Below, piece after piece: positions 49,101 through 60,473 of a stretch of DNA of 64,000 bases; position 1 is the stretch's first letter, and each line of letters starts with the position of its first letter. The DNA lies in the NCBI GenBank assembly GCA_000697355.1, contig JNEN01001225.1, positions 141,502 to 205,501 of the forward strand, in the 5' to 3' direction. Made by a program: the position numbers and the translations under genes. The notes beneath the pieces were generated by a model that saw only the letters and a program-made list of their open reading frames with translations, was not told where the DNA came from and did not search any database. Source of the stretch: Syncephalastrum monosporum B8922 (taxonomy: Eukaryota > Mucoromycota > Mucoromycetes > Mucorales > Syncephalastraceae).

Positions 49101-50142
49101 GAGAAAAAGAATGCTAATTTGCGCCAATCCAACCCAATCCTGTGATATGAACTCAGCTTCTTGTTCAGATCATCCTTACCGCTGCCGATAGATAAGGACG
49201 ACACAAAGCAGGGTTCATGAATATATTTATTCTCGATGCATATAGAGTATGGTTTCCGGAGCTAGGGAACAGTCGGAAATATTTGCCCAAGATGTAATAA
49301 GAGTCGCCCAAATTTGCTTCAGCCACGGTTGAAGTTCTGCTCCGTGGTGTGAGCGAAGATTGGGGGCGTGTGCGCGGGAATGACGCGCCGGTAAATTTTT
49401 CAGGGCCGTTCCTGCCGCACATGGCTACAGACAAACATGAGCACCAGCACTACGAATCTCGTTCACTCCATACTTATCATTCAGCACTCTTTCGTTCACA
49501 AGAGAAACGGAAGCATCTACTGAATGCTATGCAGCGCATGATGTTTCCACGAGCGCCACCCAGTCTAACCCAAATAGACATCGCCGATCGCACAGGAAAT
49601 TTTGGTGGGTGAAATGGTTGGCCAGCAAAATCCAGCGCAAAATGCAGGGAAAAAAGCAAGATACTAAGCTATTAACGGATAGTATAACAAGGGATCAGCG
49701 GAATATACGTATCCAAGATACCCCCGTACCTTCATCTACGGGTCACTCGTGACTTGAGCCTGCACCTTACAATTGTTAATGTATCACGGCAGGTGGCCTA
49801 AGCGAGAGAAAGAACGCATGTGGTATAAGCACTTTCTCTGCTGCAGTCGAAAAGGCACAAAGAATGATTTGCGATCGTCCATTTGCTTGCAAAAGGAATG
49901 AGATGCAGGCATGGAGAACTTTGATTGGGTCATGGCAGACAGAGTTTTGGTTCGGTGGCACCCGCAGACGGGAAACAATGAGTGCTTCTTTTTTATGTTG
50001 CACACGCGTAGAGCTTCTCGGACCGTAAAAAAATGAGAGAGCACACACAGAGCACATCTGGTGAGATAGTATAACCATAATCCGACGCAAATTGACTTTC
50101 GCACCCCTCTCTCCACACATATCAACCATACATCTCACGCGG

Positions 50143-50179
<37 letters not shown>

Positions 50180-50185
50180 CCCCGC

Positions 50186-50220
<35 letters not shown>

Positions 50221-50456
50221 CGTTCCTCCTTCTTTTTTTCCTTCTCTCTTTTTCTTCTCTCTCTCTCTCTCTCTCTCCCTCCTTTCTTCCTCACTCCTGA
50301 CAGGAAAAAGCTATCAAAAGCCCACGCTTCGCTTTTATTTCTTTATTACATTCTTTCTATTTTCTGTTCTCCTCCCACTCTTTTATAAACCTGAGCTGGT
50401 CGTCTTTCGCCACCTCTGACGCTCTTTTTCTTTTCATACAAGTGAACTGTACCTGA
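46150..50456. other. Long gene-poor interval
   Basis: 4.3 kb of AT-rich DNA. Candidate short frames at 46690-46905 (plus, HREFTVAKFMSLAHLANSAH) and 49421-49612 (plus, ATDKHEHQHYESRSLHTYHS) are protein-like but isolated and unrecognised. I see no transposase, reverse transcriptase, tRNA or rRNA. Confidence 0.45.
50152..50220. repeat. Two long T homopolymers separated by CCCCGCG
   Basis: About 28 T, a short GC plug, then 34 T, followed by CT-rich DNA leading to the NoxR start. Probably part of the promoter; run lengths may be inexact. Confidence 0.85.
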
Positions 50457-52206
50457 ATGGCACTCAAGGCAAGTACTGTTGGGGCATCTTGCGTTGCGAC
50501 GCATGAGGGTCATTAACAATGACCATTGTTCTAACCCTTGAGAATATAATAGCTTGAATTGGAACAGTGGCAGCACGCGTGTGAGGCCTTTGACGCTCGT
50601 GACTATGACACCGCGCTTCGGTCTTTCTATGTACGTTTCTACGCGACTTAACTGTACGGCTGTATTCATTGATTACCATCTTGTAGAATATGGCGGATAA
50701 TGCAAAGATGCACTTCAACATTGGTTTGATCCTGGCTGCCCTGGAGGATCACGAACGTGCGGTAAGTAACTTTTAGTAGCATTTGAAAATGTGATCCTAC
50801 CACCGATTCGGTGTTCCTGTATCACCTCAAATCATTGTGTATGCACCCTAACTAACGTCTCTTATTATTGATTGTATTAGGTGGCTGCGTACAGTACTGC
50901 AATAGCCATGGACCCCTATTTTGCTGTCGCTTATTTTCAGATGGGTGTCTCGCACTTTGTCCTCAATGACATGGAAGCCGCTCGACGCGATTTCGATTTA
51001 GCGTATGAGGTACGGTACAAAAAAAGAATCGCCCAAAAAAGATTCATTTAATTAAATGAATGAAACAAACCGGTTTCCCACCAGAAACTTCGCGGAAATC
51101 CAATAATCAACTATCAGCAGTTGGGTTTGGCCTTTCGGCTCTACGGCTGTGAAGTCCTATTCAACCGAGGCATCTGTCAGCTGTATCTGGGCAAAATCGA
51201 TGCTGGCCTTACCGACTTATACCACGCCCAGAAATCAAAAATGACGGAAGAGCACGATATTATTGACCAAGCCGTGCGCGATCGGGGCCGCGGATACTCA
51301 GTCTACTCGATCCCCACCGGCGTCCTTTATCGACCGCCTGAGGCGAGACTCCAACAGATGCGGGGCATCAACATGTTTGCAGCGATCGACAAGCTCCACA
51401 AGCTGCAACAGGGCGGCAACAATCAGAAATCCGGCATCAAACGCAACAACTCGGTGCTCCTTCCTCAGCCGCGCGCACGACAACCTTTACCGTTTCAGCC
51501 CCAGCGATCGCCCACACAGCAGCCCATCCAGACCCGACAACGGCAGTATAGCGCAGAGCGCAAGCGCAAGGACTCGAACGTGGAAGAGTGGGAAGGTGCT
51601 TCACAGCCCTCGACGTCGTCGACGTCTTCGTTTGGCTCGCGCTACACCAGCCGGCGAGTCGACAGCGGGTTTGACGAGGACCGATACTCATCTTCCTCTG
51701 CATCGACTTACCGGTCGACCCCGCGCAGCAGCAGTCATACCAAGCACCGTGTATCACCTCCACCGGTGCCCCCGATCCCGCGCAGCGATAGCGCCACCAA
51801 TTTCGACCAGGAGCTTGACGAAGTGTACGGGTCGCTCCAGAACATGTCGGTCGAACGCGACCGTCGTTGCGGGCGGGAACGCCTCAACAGTTCTTCCTCA
51901 ACTCTTGCCCTCCAACCCTCCACGTCCACCTCCTCTTCCCTCTCCTCTTCTCCGAAAATCAAGTGCAAGGTGCATTATACCGACTGCCGCATTTTGCTCG
52001 TTCCGGCCCATACAACCTTTGACGAGTTCCTCAACCGGATACGGACCAAACTTAACGCACCCGATGTGCGTCTCCAGTACAAGGACGAGGATGACGAGCT
52101 CGTGCTGATGATAGACGACGACGATTTGCATATGGCTCGCCAAATTGCCCGAGTGCGGGCCTCTCCCGATGGCGTTGAGCGCCTCGAGATCTGGTGCGTC
52201 CAGTAA
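50457..52206 (+). CDS. noxR: p67phox-like NADPH oxidase regulator (NoxR type)
   Basis: Predicted cytosolic activator that recruits Rac to NADPH oxidase. Exons 50457-50468, 50553-50630, 50687-50761, 50881-51009 and 51085-52206 give 471 aa. The first exon encodes only MALK and ends at a GC donor; splicing gives LELEQWQHACEAFDARDYDT in frame, the start of the TPR array. MHFNIGLILAALEDHERA, AYSTAIAMDPYFAVAYFQ and NRGICQLYLGKIDAGLTDL are successive TPR helices. RGYSVYSIPTGVLYRPPEAR is the activation-domain-like segment. A disordered Ser/Arg-rich linker precedes a C-terminal PB1 domain (YTDCRILLVPAHTTFDEFL to the end, with the acidic DEDDE and DDDD motif). No SH3 domain is present, as expected in fungi. 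No oxidase gene lies nearby. Confidence 0.83.
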
Positions 52207-52642
52207 AAAAGATTTTGATATCGATAGATTATCTCTTCCCTTTCATTCCCTTCTTCTCTTCTTGTTGTACTTGAAATCCCTTCCCTCTTCCTCGCTATAC
52301 TTCATCCCTCCATGTGTATATTTTTTCCCTTTTGCTCCGCATGCCATACATAAACCTAAAGTTATAAGAAGAATATGCCGTTATAACGTGTTGCAGATGC
52401 TTGCTCCCCTAAATATAACTAAAGATGCGGTTATCTAACCACATATATACATTCTCATATAGGCCATTAGTGGATATCTCGACGCAGACCCGCGCTGCTG
52501 AATGTAATGTAATCAATATAGTTTTCGCCTGGTGAGTGGTTTCATATCACACCAGCGTGATTTGATACCCCGAAGTGAATCACAGTTTCTCAGGTGACAA
52601 CCTTTCTAGTTTTCCTCGAATCTCTAAACGACACCATCCGCC
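52207..52642. other. Short intergenic region
   Basis: CT-rich 3' flank of noxR, then AT-rich DNA. No gene seen. Confidence 0.5.
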
Positions 52643-54925
52643 ATGCCAGACGCAAGAGACGAGCCAGACAAGACTGGCGGCTCACCAAAACCAGGCAGTC
52701 CTGCGAGGAGTCCAAGCACACGACGTTTACAAGTAACCACGATTCACTACTTCCAATCCCCCCCCCTGACCGCGCACACCACATGAATGTAGGGACACGC
52801 TCGGGTTGCTTCCGCTGGTCATTCCGATAGCCTTGAAAAGAAGAACTTTTATCTCGAGGAACAAGTATGCCCCTCAATAGTTCCTATTTTTGGTGTGATA
52901 TAACTCAATAGAAGGGGTCTACTAGGTCAGGGACCTCAAGTATCAAGTATCGAGCAAGGCAGGCGAACTTGCCAAACTGCAAGAGAACTCGAATACGCGC
53001 TACGGTACGCGTGCAGCTCATATTCAAACGAGTAGCGCTCATCTCTAGCATGCTTAGCCGATTATGAGTCCAAGTTGAAGAAAATGCGAGGTATCTTTGC
53101 CCAGGCAACCAAGAACATTGACGGCTACCGCGCCACGATTGCCGAAAAAGATATCCAAATTCAAAGCATACAAGACGAACTCGTCCAAGTGCAGCAGCGG
53201 GAAGAGAAGATCAAACAGGAATCCCAATCGCAAGCACGTAAGCTGTAGTCAGTTTTACGAGTACAGACCAGGCTCACCACATGCCTTCCATAGGTGATCT
53301 TGAGCGGCTCGCCTCCGAGTTGAACAGTCTCAAAGTCTCCCAATTATCACGGAGCAGCAACTTGGTAATCTGGATTAAACGTATATAGAAAATGTATAAT
53401 AACTCTTTGCTCGCCCCTCGGACTCCATAGGAGGCCAAGGTGCAGCAGCTCTCTAGCCAGTTGGAAAAAGCAAAGACAGAGCACGCACAGTACAAGAAAC
53501 GCGCAGGTCAGCTCTTGGAAAAGACGGCCGCTCAAGGGGATGCGGCTGATAAGCTGAGCGCGATTACGAGTGAACTCAAAAAAGTGCAACGCGAAAAGAG
53601 GTGTGTCTGCAGATAGCATTGTCCTTGTTTTTTATATTGACGCAAGCATCGGTAGTGACATGGAGGACCTTATCCGAGGCAAAGAACAAAAGCAGCTCTT
53701 GCTCGAGCAAGATCTGCACCAAGCGCTGGCCCGCCTGCATGATCTTGAGATGGAGCATGCACGACTTGTGAACACCGCAAAAGAAAATGGCACTCTCCGA
53801 CTTCAGGTAGAGCGGGGACGACAGGAGTTGGAGGAAACCCGACGGTTGCATAAAAAAGGTCATTTGAAATTCAACTACAAAAGTGATCGACTGACACGCT
53901 GCTTCTTTTCCATGTAGCCATGGATGATATGAGACAGGTACATGAGGACACGATTCGTCAGCTCGAAGGAGCAATCAAAACCACAGTCGGCACGGAAACA
54001 CTGTCCGCTCCGGATGGGTCTCCGGAAAGCAGGAGGAGCTCCATACCAGCAGTGGGGGACTCCCCAGGTATAGACAAAAAAGAAGGGGGACCCGCCGAAG
54101 TGGCTTGGAAGCAAGAAAGGGATGACCTGGAAGCCATTTTGGAAAAAATGGAACAGGAAAATGCTGATCTGCGGACCCGTTTGCGGGAGCTGGAACAACA
54201 GCCTATACCCGTCGCACCTAAGACGCCGGAAGAGCCTGCGCATGTCGATGTCTATGGTAATTCAAGAACATATATCTGTCATCTCGATGTTGTTCTCATC
54301 TCTCTCTTCTTTTGTTTATATTTTGCTTATGTAGCATCCATGAATAACCTGCTCTCTCCTCTTGCGCAAGGAGGCCAAGCCAGGAGCCACCTTGAGAGGG
54401 AGGTCAAGCAGCTTCGCTATATGCTCGAAGAGAGCGAGGAGCAAGTGGCTGCTTTACGGACTCAGGAAAAGGTAAAACCTGGCGTACCAACGAGGAGATC
54501 TAGATAAAGAACGAGATGAACCGGGGGACTGACATACTGATCATGATAATATGATTTTCTTACAGATTCTCAAAGAGGAGATTAGGTTTGTCAAACAGGA
54601 TTAGGATTTTCACTTCGATAATGACTGATTTCATATGATGTATTTACAGAAAGCTGGATTCTTTCGATCGACGACAAAATTTAAACAATGAGTATCTGAA
54701 AAACGTGATGCTCAAATTCATGGAAACAGAGAACAAAGAAGTAAGTCGGGCATTCCATTATTTTATGTGAATATGCATGCATGAACATGCATATTCATTC
54801 ATTTCTTCCAATTTTTTTCATCTCACTCATATTATAAATAGGTGATGGTCCCTATCCTTGCAAAACTACTGCATCTGGATGCATCCGAGACTGAGATGCT
54901 CAAGAAGGCCTCTGCCCGGACCTAA
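52643..54925 (+). CDS. GRIP-domain golgin (trans-Golgi coiled-coil tether)
   Basis: Peripheral tether recruited to the trans-Golgi by Arl1. Twelve exons, 52643-52732, 52793-52864, 52926-53004, 53058-53237, 53294-53364, 53431-53600, 53656-53858, 53918-54256, 54335-54471, 54566-54585, 54650-54740, 54842-54925, give 511 aa with consistent phases. A short Pro/Ser-rich N-terminus leads into nearly continuous coiled coil (YESKLKKMRGIFAQATKNI; LSSQLEKAKTEHAQYKKRA; EKMEQENADLRTRLRELEQ). The C-terminus NNEYLKNVMLKFMETENKE-VMVPILAKLLHL is a GRIP domain with the invariant tyrosine. Length and layout fit GCC88/GCC1-like golgins better than the longer Imh1. Confidence 0.88.
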
Positions 54926-55446
54926 CTTTGATTGTGAGAAGTCGTTCCATTGCTGTATACATCTGTATCATTTGTCCATAAACGAGTGACGCCATTACTG
55001 TTCCTATGTACGGAGATCATTCACGAATTTTCTTTGCTTTGTTGCAACAGTTAGAGAGTAAATGATTTTGACAAAGTGCGATCATGCGAAGAAATGAGAT
55101 ACGGCGCCCAAAGGAGCGAATTACTTACTATACTATACCAATATTTTACGGGCGCTGTTGTTGCTGTTGTAGAGGTGAGGAGGTAAGGAGAGTCAAAAGG
55201 CATGGTGGCATCCAAGGCCGACAACGAACAACGACGTGCTGCTGTCTCTTTCCATACGATGAAAATTAGCACAAACATGTGTTTCTCGCCAAAGTAATAT
55301 GAGGATACATATAGACAAGTTTATTTTATGCCGAAATTGAGATTGGATCACTGTGTCTGAGCAGTACAAACTCCTGTTTGGAATAATTATGGTCTCCCTA
55401 AAATCAGCGGCCGATGACTAAGGGACACCTCTCTTTCTCTCTGTAG

Positions 55447-55654
55447 GATCCATCAGGAGGGTACGTGTACTTTATATATTGATATAGTCCAATAAGAAAC
55501 CTTATGCAGGAATGTATGTCCGCACTGTGCGCGCACAGATGCACGCACGAGCGCATGCTTTTTCATTGATACACTTTTTCTTTGTGCGGTCCCGATAGTT
55601 ACGATGTGAACCTCAAACGATGGCAGAAAACAGTCAAAGAGGAAGGAGCAAATG
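55447..55654 (+). pseudogene. Coding-like fragment cut off at an adapter sequence
   Basis: Two short exons, 55447-55460 and 55599 onward, join in phase to DPSGGYDVNLKRWQKTVKEE, coding right up to the transposase-end sequence at 55655. The frame then reads into the adapter (AVSYTHL). An upstream ATG at 55202 (MVASKADNEQRRAAV) may be its first exon. The family is not recognised. The 3' end of this gene is missing from the window. Confidence 0.3.
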
Positions 55655-55673
55655 CTGTCTCTTATACACATCT
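55655..55673. other. Nextera/Tn5 mosaic-end adapter sequence (assembly artefact)
   Basis: CTGTCTCTTATACACATCT matches the 19-base Tn5 mosaic end used in Nextera libraries exactly; the reverse strand encodes the notorious MCIRDS peptide. It cannot be native. Coding frames are broken on both sides, so it probably marks a misjoin. Confidence 0.95.
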
Positions 55674-55718
55674 AGTACGAACAAGTAAGCAGGTATTCTA
55701 ACGTTCTTTCAACAAAGG

Positions 55719-56732
55719 ATGCCCAACTTTATGGCGGTCATCATTATTTTTGGCTTTTTCTTCATGTACTTTGAAGACTTTAGCAAGGAGGTAAGAATAG
55801 AAAAGAAAAAAGATCCTCACTGCCGCAGCCTCTTCTGCGCGTCATGCAAGTCGGCTCAACACACACATTTCCTTTGCTAGGTCTTTTTGCACAACAGCCA
55901 CCATCAGATCTGGGTGTACCTCCACTTCCCGCTCCATCTTTGCCAGGTTGCCTTTGGTATTGCCCTGATCGACACCCTCAAGGTGTACCGCAGCCAGATG
56001 ATCCAAAATGGCACGCTTAAGGAAGACGACCTGGGCTCTGAGTCCGCTGCCCACGAGAGCGGTGCCGCTGCCTCTGGCGAGCATGGCGCGGAGAGTAGCG
56101 GCAGCGCCGAGCACGCGTCTGAAAGCGGCTCTTCTTCTGCGGCTGAGCCGAGTCATGGGACGGAGACCTCTTCCGAAGTGGCGCACAAGATGGCCCGGCG
56201 CGCGATCGAGGAGGTCCACGGCTCTATGCAGGCTGTATCCGAGCCCCCCACGACCGCGCTCGTAACAGAAAAGCAGACGACGACCACCACCACGTTCTGG
56301 CAAAAGCTGCCCCAACAGGGCGGTTATCTGACCCTATGCCAATATGCACTGAGCAGCGCAGCGCTCACGGCCATGCAGGCGCTCACGACTCTCGACGCGC
56401 CTGAAGAGCACCATGCTTCCTCTTCATTGATGAAGCGCTCCGGGGGGTCAGAAGCCGAGCTCGGCGACGTGACCGACGCCGAAAAGGTTTTCATTTACAA
56501 GACATTCTTGATTTGTGGTGGCCTGATCCTGGTCGTCAACTCCCTTATCAAGCTGCTGAACACCAAGCTGGCTGATATCTATGGCAGGATCATCATTGGT
56601 GCGCGTATCCTGAATGCCATCGTTCTATGGTCCATGTGCGCGTTACCATTTGCACAGCTCGATGCGATTGTCCTCTTGTCGGTCATGATGGGCTCGCTGA
56701 TCCTGCAAGCCATCGTCGACCTCTTGGACTAA
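55719..56732 (+). CDS. LtrA-family (low temperature requirement A) membrane protein, 5'-truncated
   Basis: C-terminal half of a fungal LtrA-like multi-pass membrane protein of unknown function. Exons 55719-55790 and 55881-56732 join in phase (308 aa visible). VIIIFGFFFMYFEDFSKE followed by HHQIWVYLHFPLHL is the family hallmark in TM8-TM9. A long Ser/Glu/Gly-rich cytosolic loop follows, then a TM block (YKTFLICGGLILVVNSLIKL; LPFAQLDAIVLLSVMMGSLI). The six or seven N-terminal TM segments and the N-terminal family motif are absent. The DNA just upstream carries the adapter remnant, so the truncation is most likely an assembly fault rather than a pseudogene. Confidence 0.7.
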
Positions 56733-57852
56733 AACCTTGGATACACCCTACTGCCTGTAAATTTGTATTACTTGTTACTTCCTCCGCTTTCCTCTTTTGA
56801 TACCACATCCACCACCACTATCACCGCTCAACTACCTCCTACAAAACATGCATACATCAATAAAAGCCACCCGGTCTATACATATTAATCTTTATTATGT
56901 TACATATAGATAAAAGGAAGCTGGTGAAATTATAAAGGAATATGGCATCGCCCGTGTGCGTGGACTCCTAGTTGAGCGTGTTTCACTTCATACGACAGAA
57001 ATAACATGATTATCATGAAATGAATGTATCGGAACACGTCAAGGCAAGTATAAAAGAGAAAATAAATGGTGATAGCACTAATTCATTGCATACTTGAGAA
57101 GAGACATACAAAGTCGAGATTGATACTTGAATGTATATAATTGGGTAAGAGGGAACGATCCAAGGCTCTGCTTGCATAGTCAATAATTTCACAATCAATC
57201 AACTTGAAAGAGTAAAGGAGCTCATTGAACAATTGAATGGTGCTCGTACTGAAATCTAGAGCTATATTATGTAATGCGTCCATACACACAACATATTATC
57301 ACTGGATTGCGAGCGAAAGGGAAATGCTGGCTCATATGATTGCGATAATAAAATAAAACTGATATAGATGGACCCATGGAAAAATGAAAAAAAAAGTTAG
57401 TACCTATATTGCTGCAAATCCAAAGAATAGATGGCTGTATCAGTTCCCATTGACATTATATCGCATATACCAAAGCGTAGGAAGTGATTCAACAATAGTC
57501 AGGGTTGGTTCCTGCCGTCATGTCTCATGATGCATACGACATGATATATCATGCAAACGGATGGTGCTACATTCAACTTAGATGTAAGTACGCCTATGTC
57601 GCTATTTACACCCCCATCTCATGCGTTTGCAGTAGAAATATACTATATAGCAAAGGTTAACGATGCAATGGTCACTGATATTCAAAGGAGTGGCAAATTG
57701 AGAAAGCACGCTTCATATGTGCAAGATCAAAATGTAAAATTTATTGTGCTCATGCATAGACAAAACCGATCAAGATGTTGTGGCCCATTCTACTTCGGAG
57801 GGCAGAATGGTAAACTAGGCGCTTTTGCGCAGAGTACTTACGTCGGAGACCT
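56733..57852. other. AT-rich intergenic DNA
   Basis: 3' flank of the LtrA gene. An open frame at 57551-57916 (plus) has no recognisable content. Confidence 0.45.
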
Positions 57853-57999
57853 TCATCTTTCTAGAGATTCAGAGCCTTGCACCTGTGCAATACTGTCCTT
57901 CACGGATGCTGCTTGACCAGACGTAGGTGTAGTTGGAGCACTGAGGGTAGACGACATCAAAGTCGCCAACAGTAGCAGGGAAGCAACGATGGAACGCAT
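57853..57999 (-). CDS. Candidate small secreted peptide
   Basis: A 48-residue frame begins MRSIVASLLLLATLMSSTLS, a textbook signal peptide with likely cleavage near STLSA, then a Thr/Ser/Gln-rich mature part of about 28 residues. A strong GTAAGT donor lies 14 bases past the stop, so splicing may alter the C-terminus. The opposite strand is also open (57989-58330) with a hydrophobic start, a competing reading. No homologue is recognised. Confidence 0.35.
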   Translation of the reverse strand: MRSIVASLLLLATLMSSTLSAPTTPTSGQAASVKDSIAQVQGSESLER

Positions 58000-59242
58000 C
58001 TGGATCATTTTCTGTCTGCACTGCCTCTGCTTCGTTATTGCTCTCCAGACTATCGTGCTACATATTGTGTATCAGAGCTCAATGTTCCAAGACGATTTGG
58101 CTCCTCAGCAGTATATTCCGTTGGCTCAGGTGGTCAAATATGTGTCGACGACAGAAGCTTTCCCATTTTTAGACAGGAATCGGATCTTCGCTGGCTATGA
58201 TTTCCGGTGTAATTGTAAAAAAGAGATAAAACAAAAAGAAGCGCACTTGGCGCCTTCCTATATATATATATCCAAAATGCCCAATGCTTGTCCCAGCATC
58301 TGGTGTGATTTGATTCTTCCAATCACGTGATGGGATCTCCAGCAAAGCGAACATGTCCTCGCTGCTAGGCGAATTTATTTTCTGGAAAGCTGCATTTGGA
58401 GCGCTTCGCTGGCTATACAGCATGGTATTTTTTTTGTCCCGCATGTAATCAACTGAGGAACCATGAATGCACTTCTCCATGCTACATTGTTCTTGATGTT
58501 GTAAGGCCAAGTGTTGAAACGTGGCTTTCGTCTGTGTTGCAGATTAGCCAACGGTATAGGAACGTGTCAAAATCCTATCACTTCACCTGTCTTCACCGAA
58601 ACAGAAATGAAAAAGGTTAAGAAAAACGGTCTCTGATATTGGGAAATGATGTGATGGCACAGGCTCTTATGCTTTCATCTGCGATTACAAATGGTTTATT
58701 CAAAAAGGCAGTTACACATTCAAATAAGGCATAACCATGCATAAAAAACACGTTGACTAATTATGTAGAAGAGTGAATCACTCATAGAGTACCTTTTGCG
58801 CTAGGTAAGGGCGATATAAAGCATTCTTCTTATGTGCTGTATATCCATTCCTAGAGTCCATCCTTGAGCCAGATCTACGTTGACAATGGTGGCATTGTCT
58901 TATCGTATCTATCGGTCTTTTAAACCGTATTACATATTATTCATATTGTCCCACTTGCCCTCCTTGGTTCCATGGAAGCGTTCGTACAAACGTATCAGAA
59001 AAGCAGAAGAACCAGAAAAAGATGACAGCAGGAGATGGTAGGGGTAGTCTATAGACATAAAATTGACCTTTACAAAGCAAATATGAACATGAGACCGGAT
59101 ACAGAGAAAATTGCATGTGAATGTGATGTATTCGGAGAACTAATGCAAACAAAGGGCAATCCCATTTCAAGAAGTGGATTGCTTTTCCCCACACTTTTTA
59201 CACTTCTTTCTTTTTTTTTTCTTTGCGCATTTATCTCAAAAT
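58000..59242. other. Intergenic, malate dehydrogenase promoter side
   Basis: AT-rich, with a (TA)n tract at about 58260-58269. The T-rich 59200-59240 segment is the leader of the next gene. No gene is supported. Confidence 0.45.
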
Positions 59243-60290
59243 ATGGTCAAGGTCACAGTCTGCGGTGCTGCTGGTGGTATCGGTCAACCTCTCTCCTTGC
59301 TTTTGAAGCAGTCGGAGCGCATCACGCACCTCTCGCTCTATGATATTGTCAACACCCCCGGTGTTGCTGCTGACCTTAGGTAAGAAGAAAACAAGCCTAT
59401 GAATGACAGAGTGAGACTGACTACGACTTCTTTCACATAGCCACATCAACTCCAAGTCCAAGGTGACGGGTCACAAGGGACCCGAGCAACTGGAGGAGGC
59501 TATCAAGGGTTCGGACGTGGTTGTCATTCCGGCCGGTGTCCCCCGCAAGCCGGGCATGACTCGCGATGACCTGTTCAAGATCAATGCGAGCATTGTGCGC
59601 GACCTGGCAACGGCTGCGGCGAAACATGCGCCCAAGGCGTTCATGTGCATTATCTCGAACCCGGTCAACTCGACGGTTCCGATTGTGGCGGAAGTGTTCA
59701 AGAAGCACGGCGTGTACGCCCCCCGCCGCATCTTTGGCGTCACCCCCCTTGACCTCGTCCGCGCTTCGACGTTCGTGTCCGAGCTCATTGGTGCCAACCC
59801 CGCCGACCTGAAGGTACCCGTCGTCGGTGGCCACAGCGGTGTGACGATTCTGCCCCTGCTGAGCCAGGTCACGAACAAGCTGTCGCAGGACCAGATTGAA
59901 AAGGTGACTCACCGGATTCAGTTTGGCGGTGACGAGGTTGTCAAGGCTAAGGATGGCGCCGGTTCTGCCACACTTTCCATGGCCTACGCCGGTGCGCGTT
60001 TCGCATTGAATGTGATTGAGGCCGCAGCAACGGGCAGCGCTACCATCACCGAGTGTACCTTTGTGGATTTGGCCGCCGATGCCCAGGGTGGTGCGCCTAT
60101 CCGCCAACTCGTCGGCAACGACGTGCCTTTCTTCTCTGTGCCTGTTCAGCTCGGCCGCAACGGCGTTGAGAAGATCTTGCCGCTGGGCTCCGTCTCGGCT
60201 TTCGAGAAGAAGCTCTTTGAGGCTGCTGTCAAAGAACTTAAGGGCAATATCGCCAAGGGCGCATCCTTTGTCGCCGACGCTAAACTCTAG
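59243..60290 (+). CDS. Malate dehydrogenase, probably peroxisomal
   Basis: NAD-dependent oxidation of malate to oxaloacetate. Exons 59243-59379 and 59441-60290 give 328 aa in phase. The Rossmann motif [14 protein letters not shown] is at residues 8-21. [12 protein letters not shown] holds the substrate arginine loop, NPVNSTVPI the cofactor site, [11 protein letters not shown] the catalytic aspartate and VPVVGGHSG the catalytic histidine. There is no N-terminal presequence, and the protein ends ADAKL, whose last three residues AKL form a PTS1 peroxisomal signal. This points to the glyoxylate/beta-oxidation shuttle isoform rather than the mitochondrial one. Confidence 0.95.
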
Positions 60291-60473
60291 ATTCTTATTA
60301 TTTTGTAACATTGTGTCTATACCTTCTTTATCCGTGGAGAAGAATGAAAAAAAAAAATACATTATCTCACTTGTTTTTTCTGTACACACCCTGTCATGAC
60401 GTGCCCCTCATGCATACAGTGTACGTCGCGCTTTCTGTTTCTGTTTTTTTGCTTTTTTGTTTTATTAAAGTGA

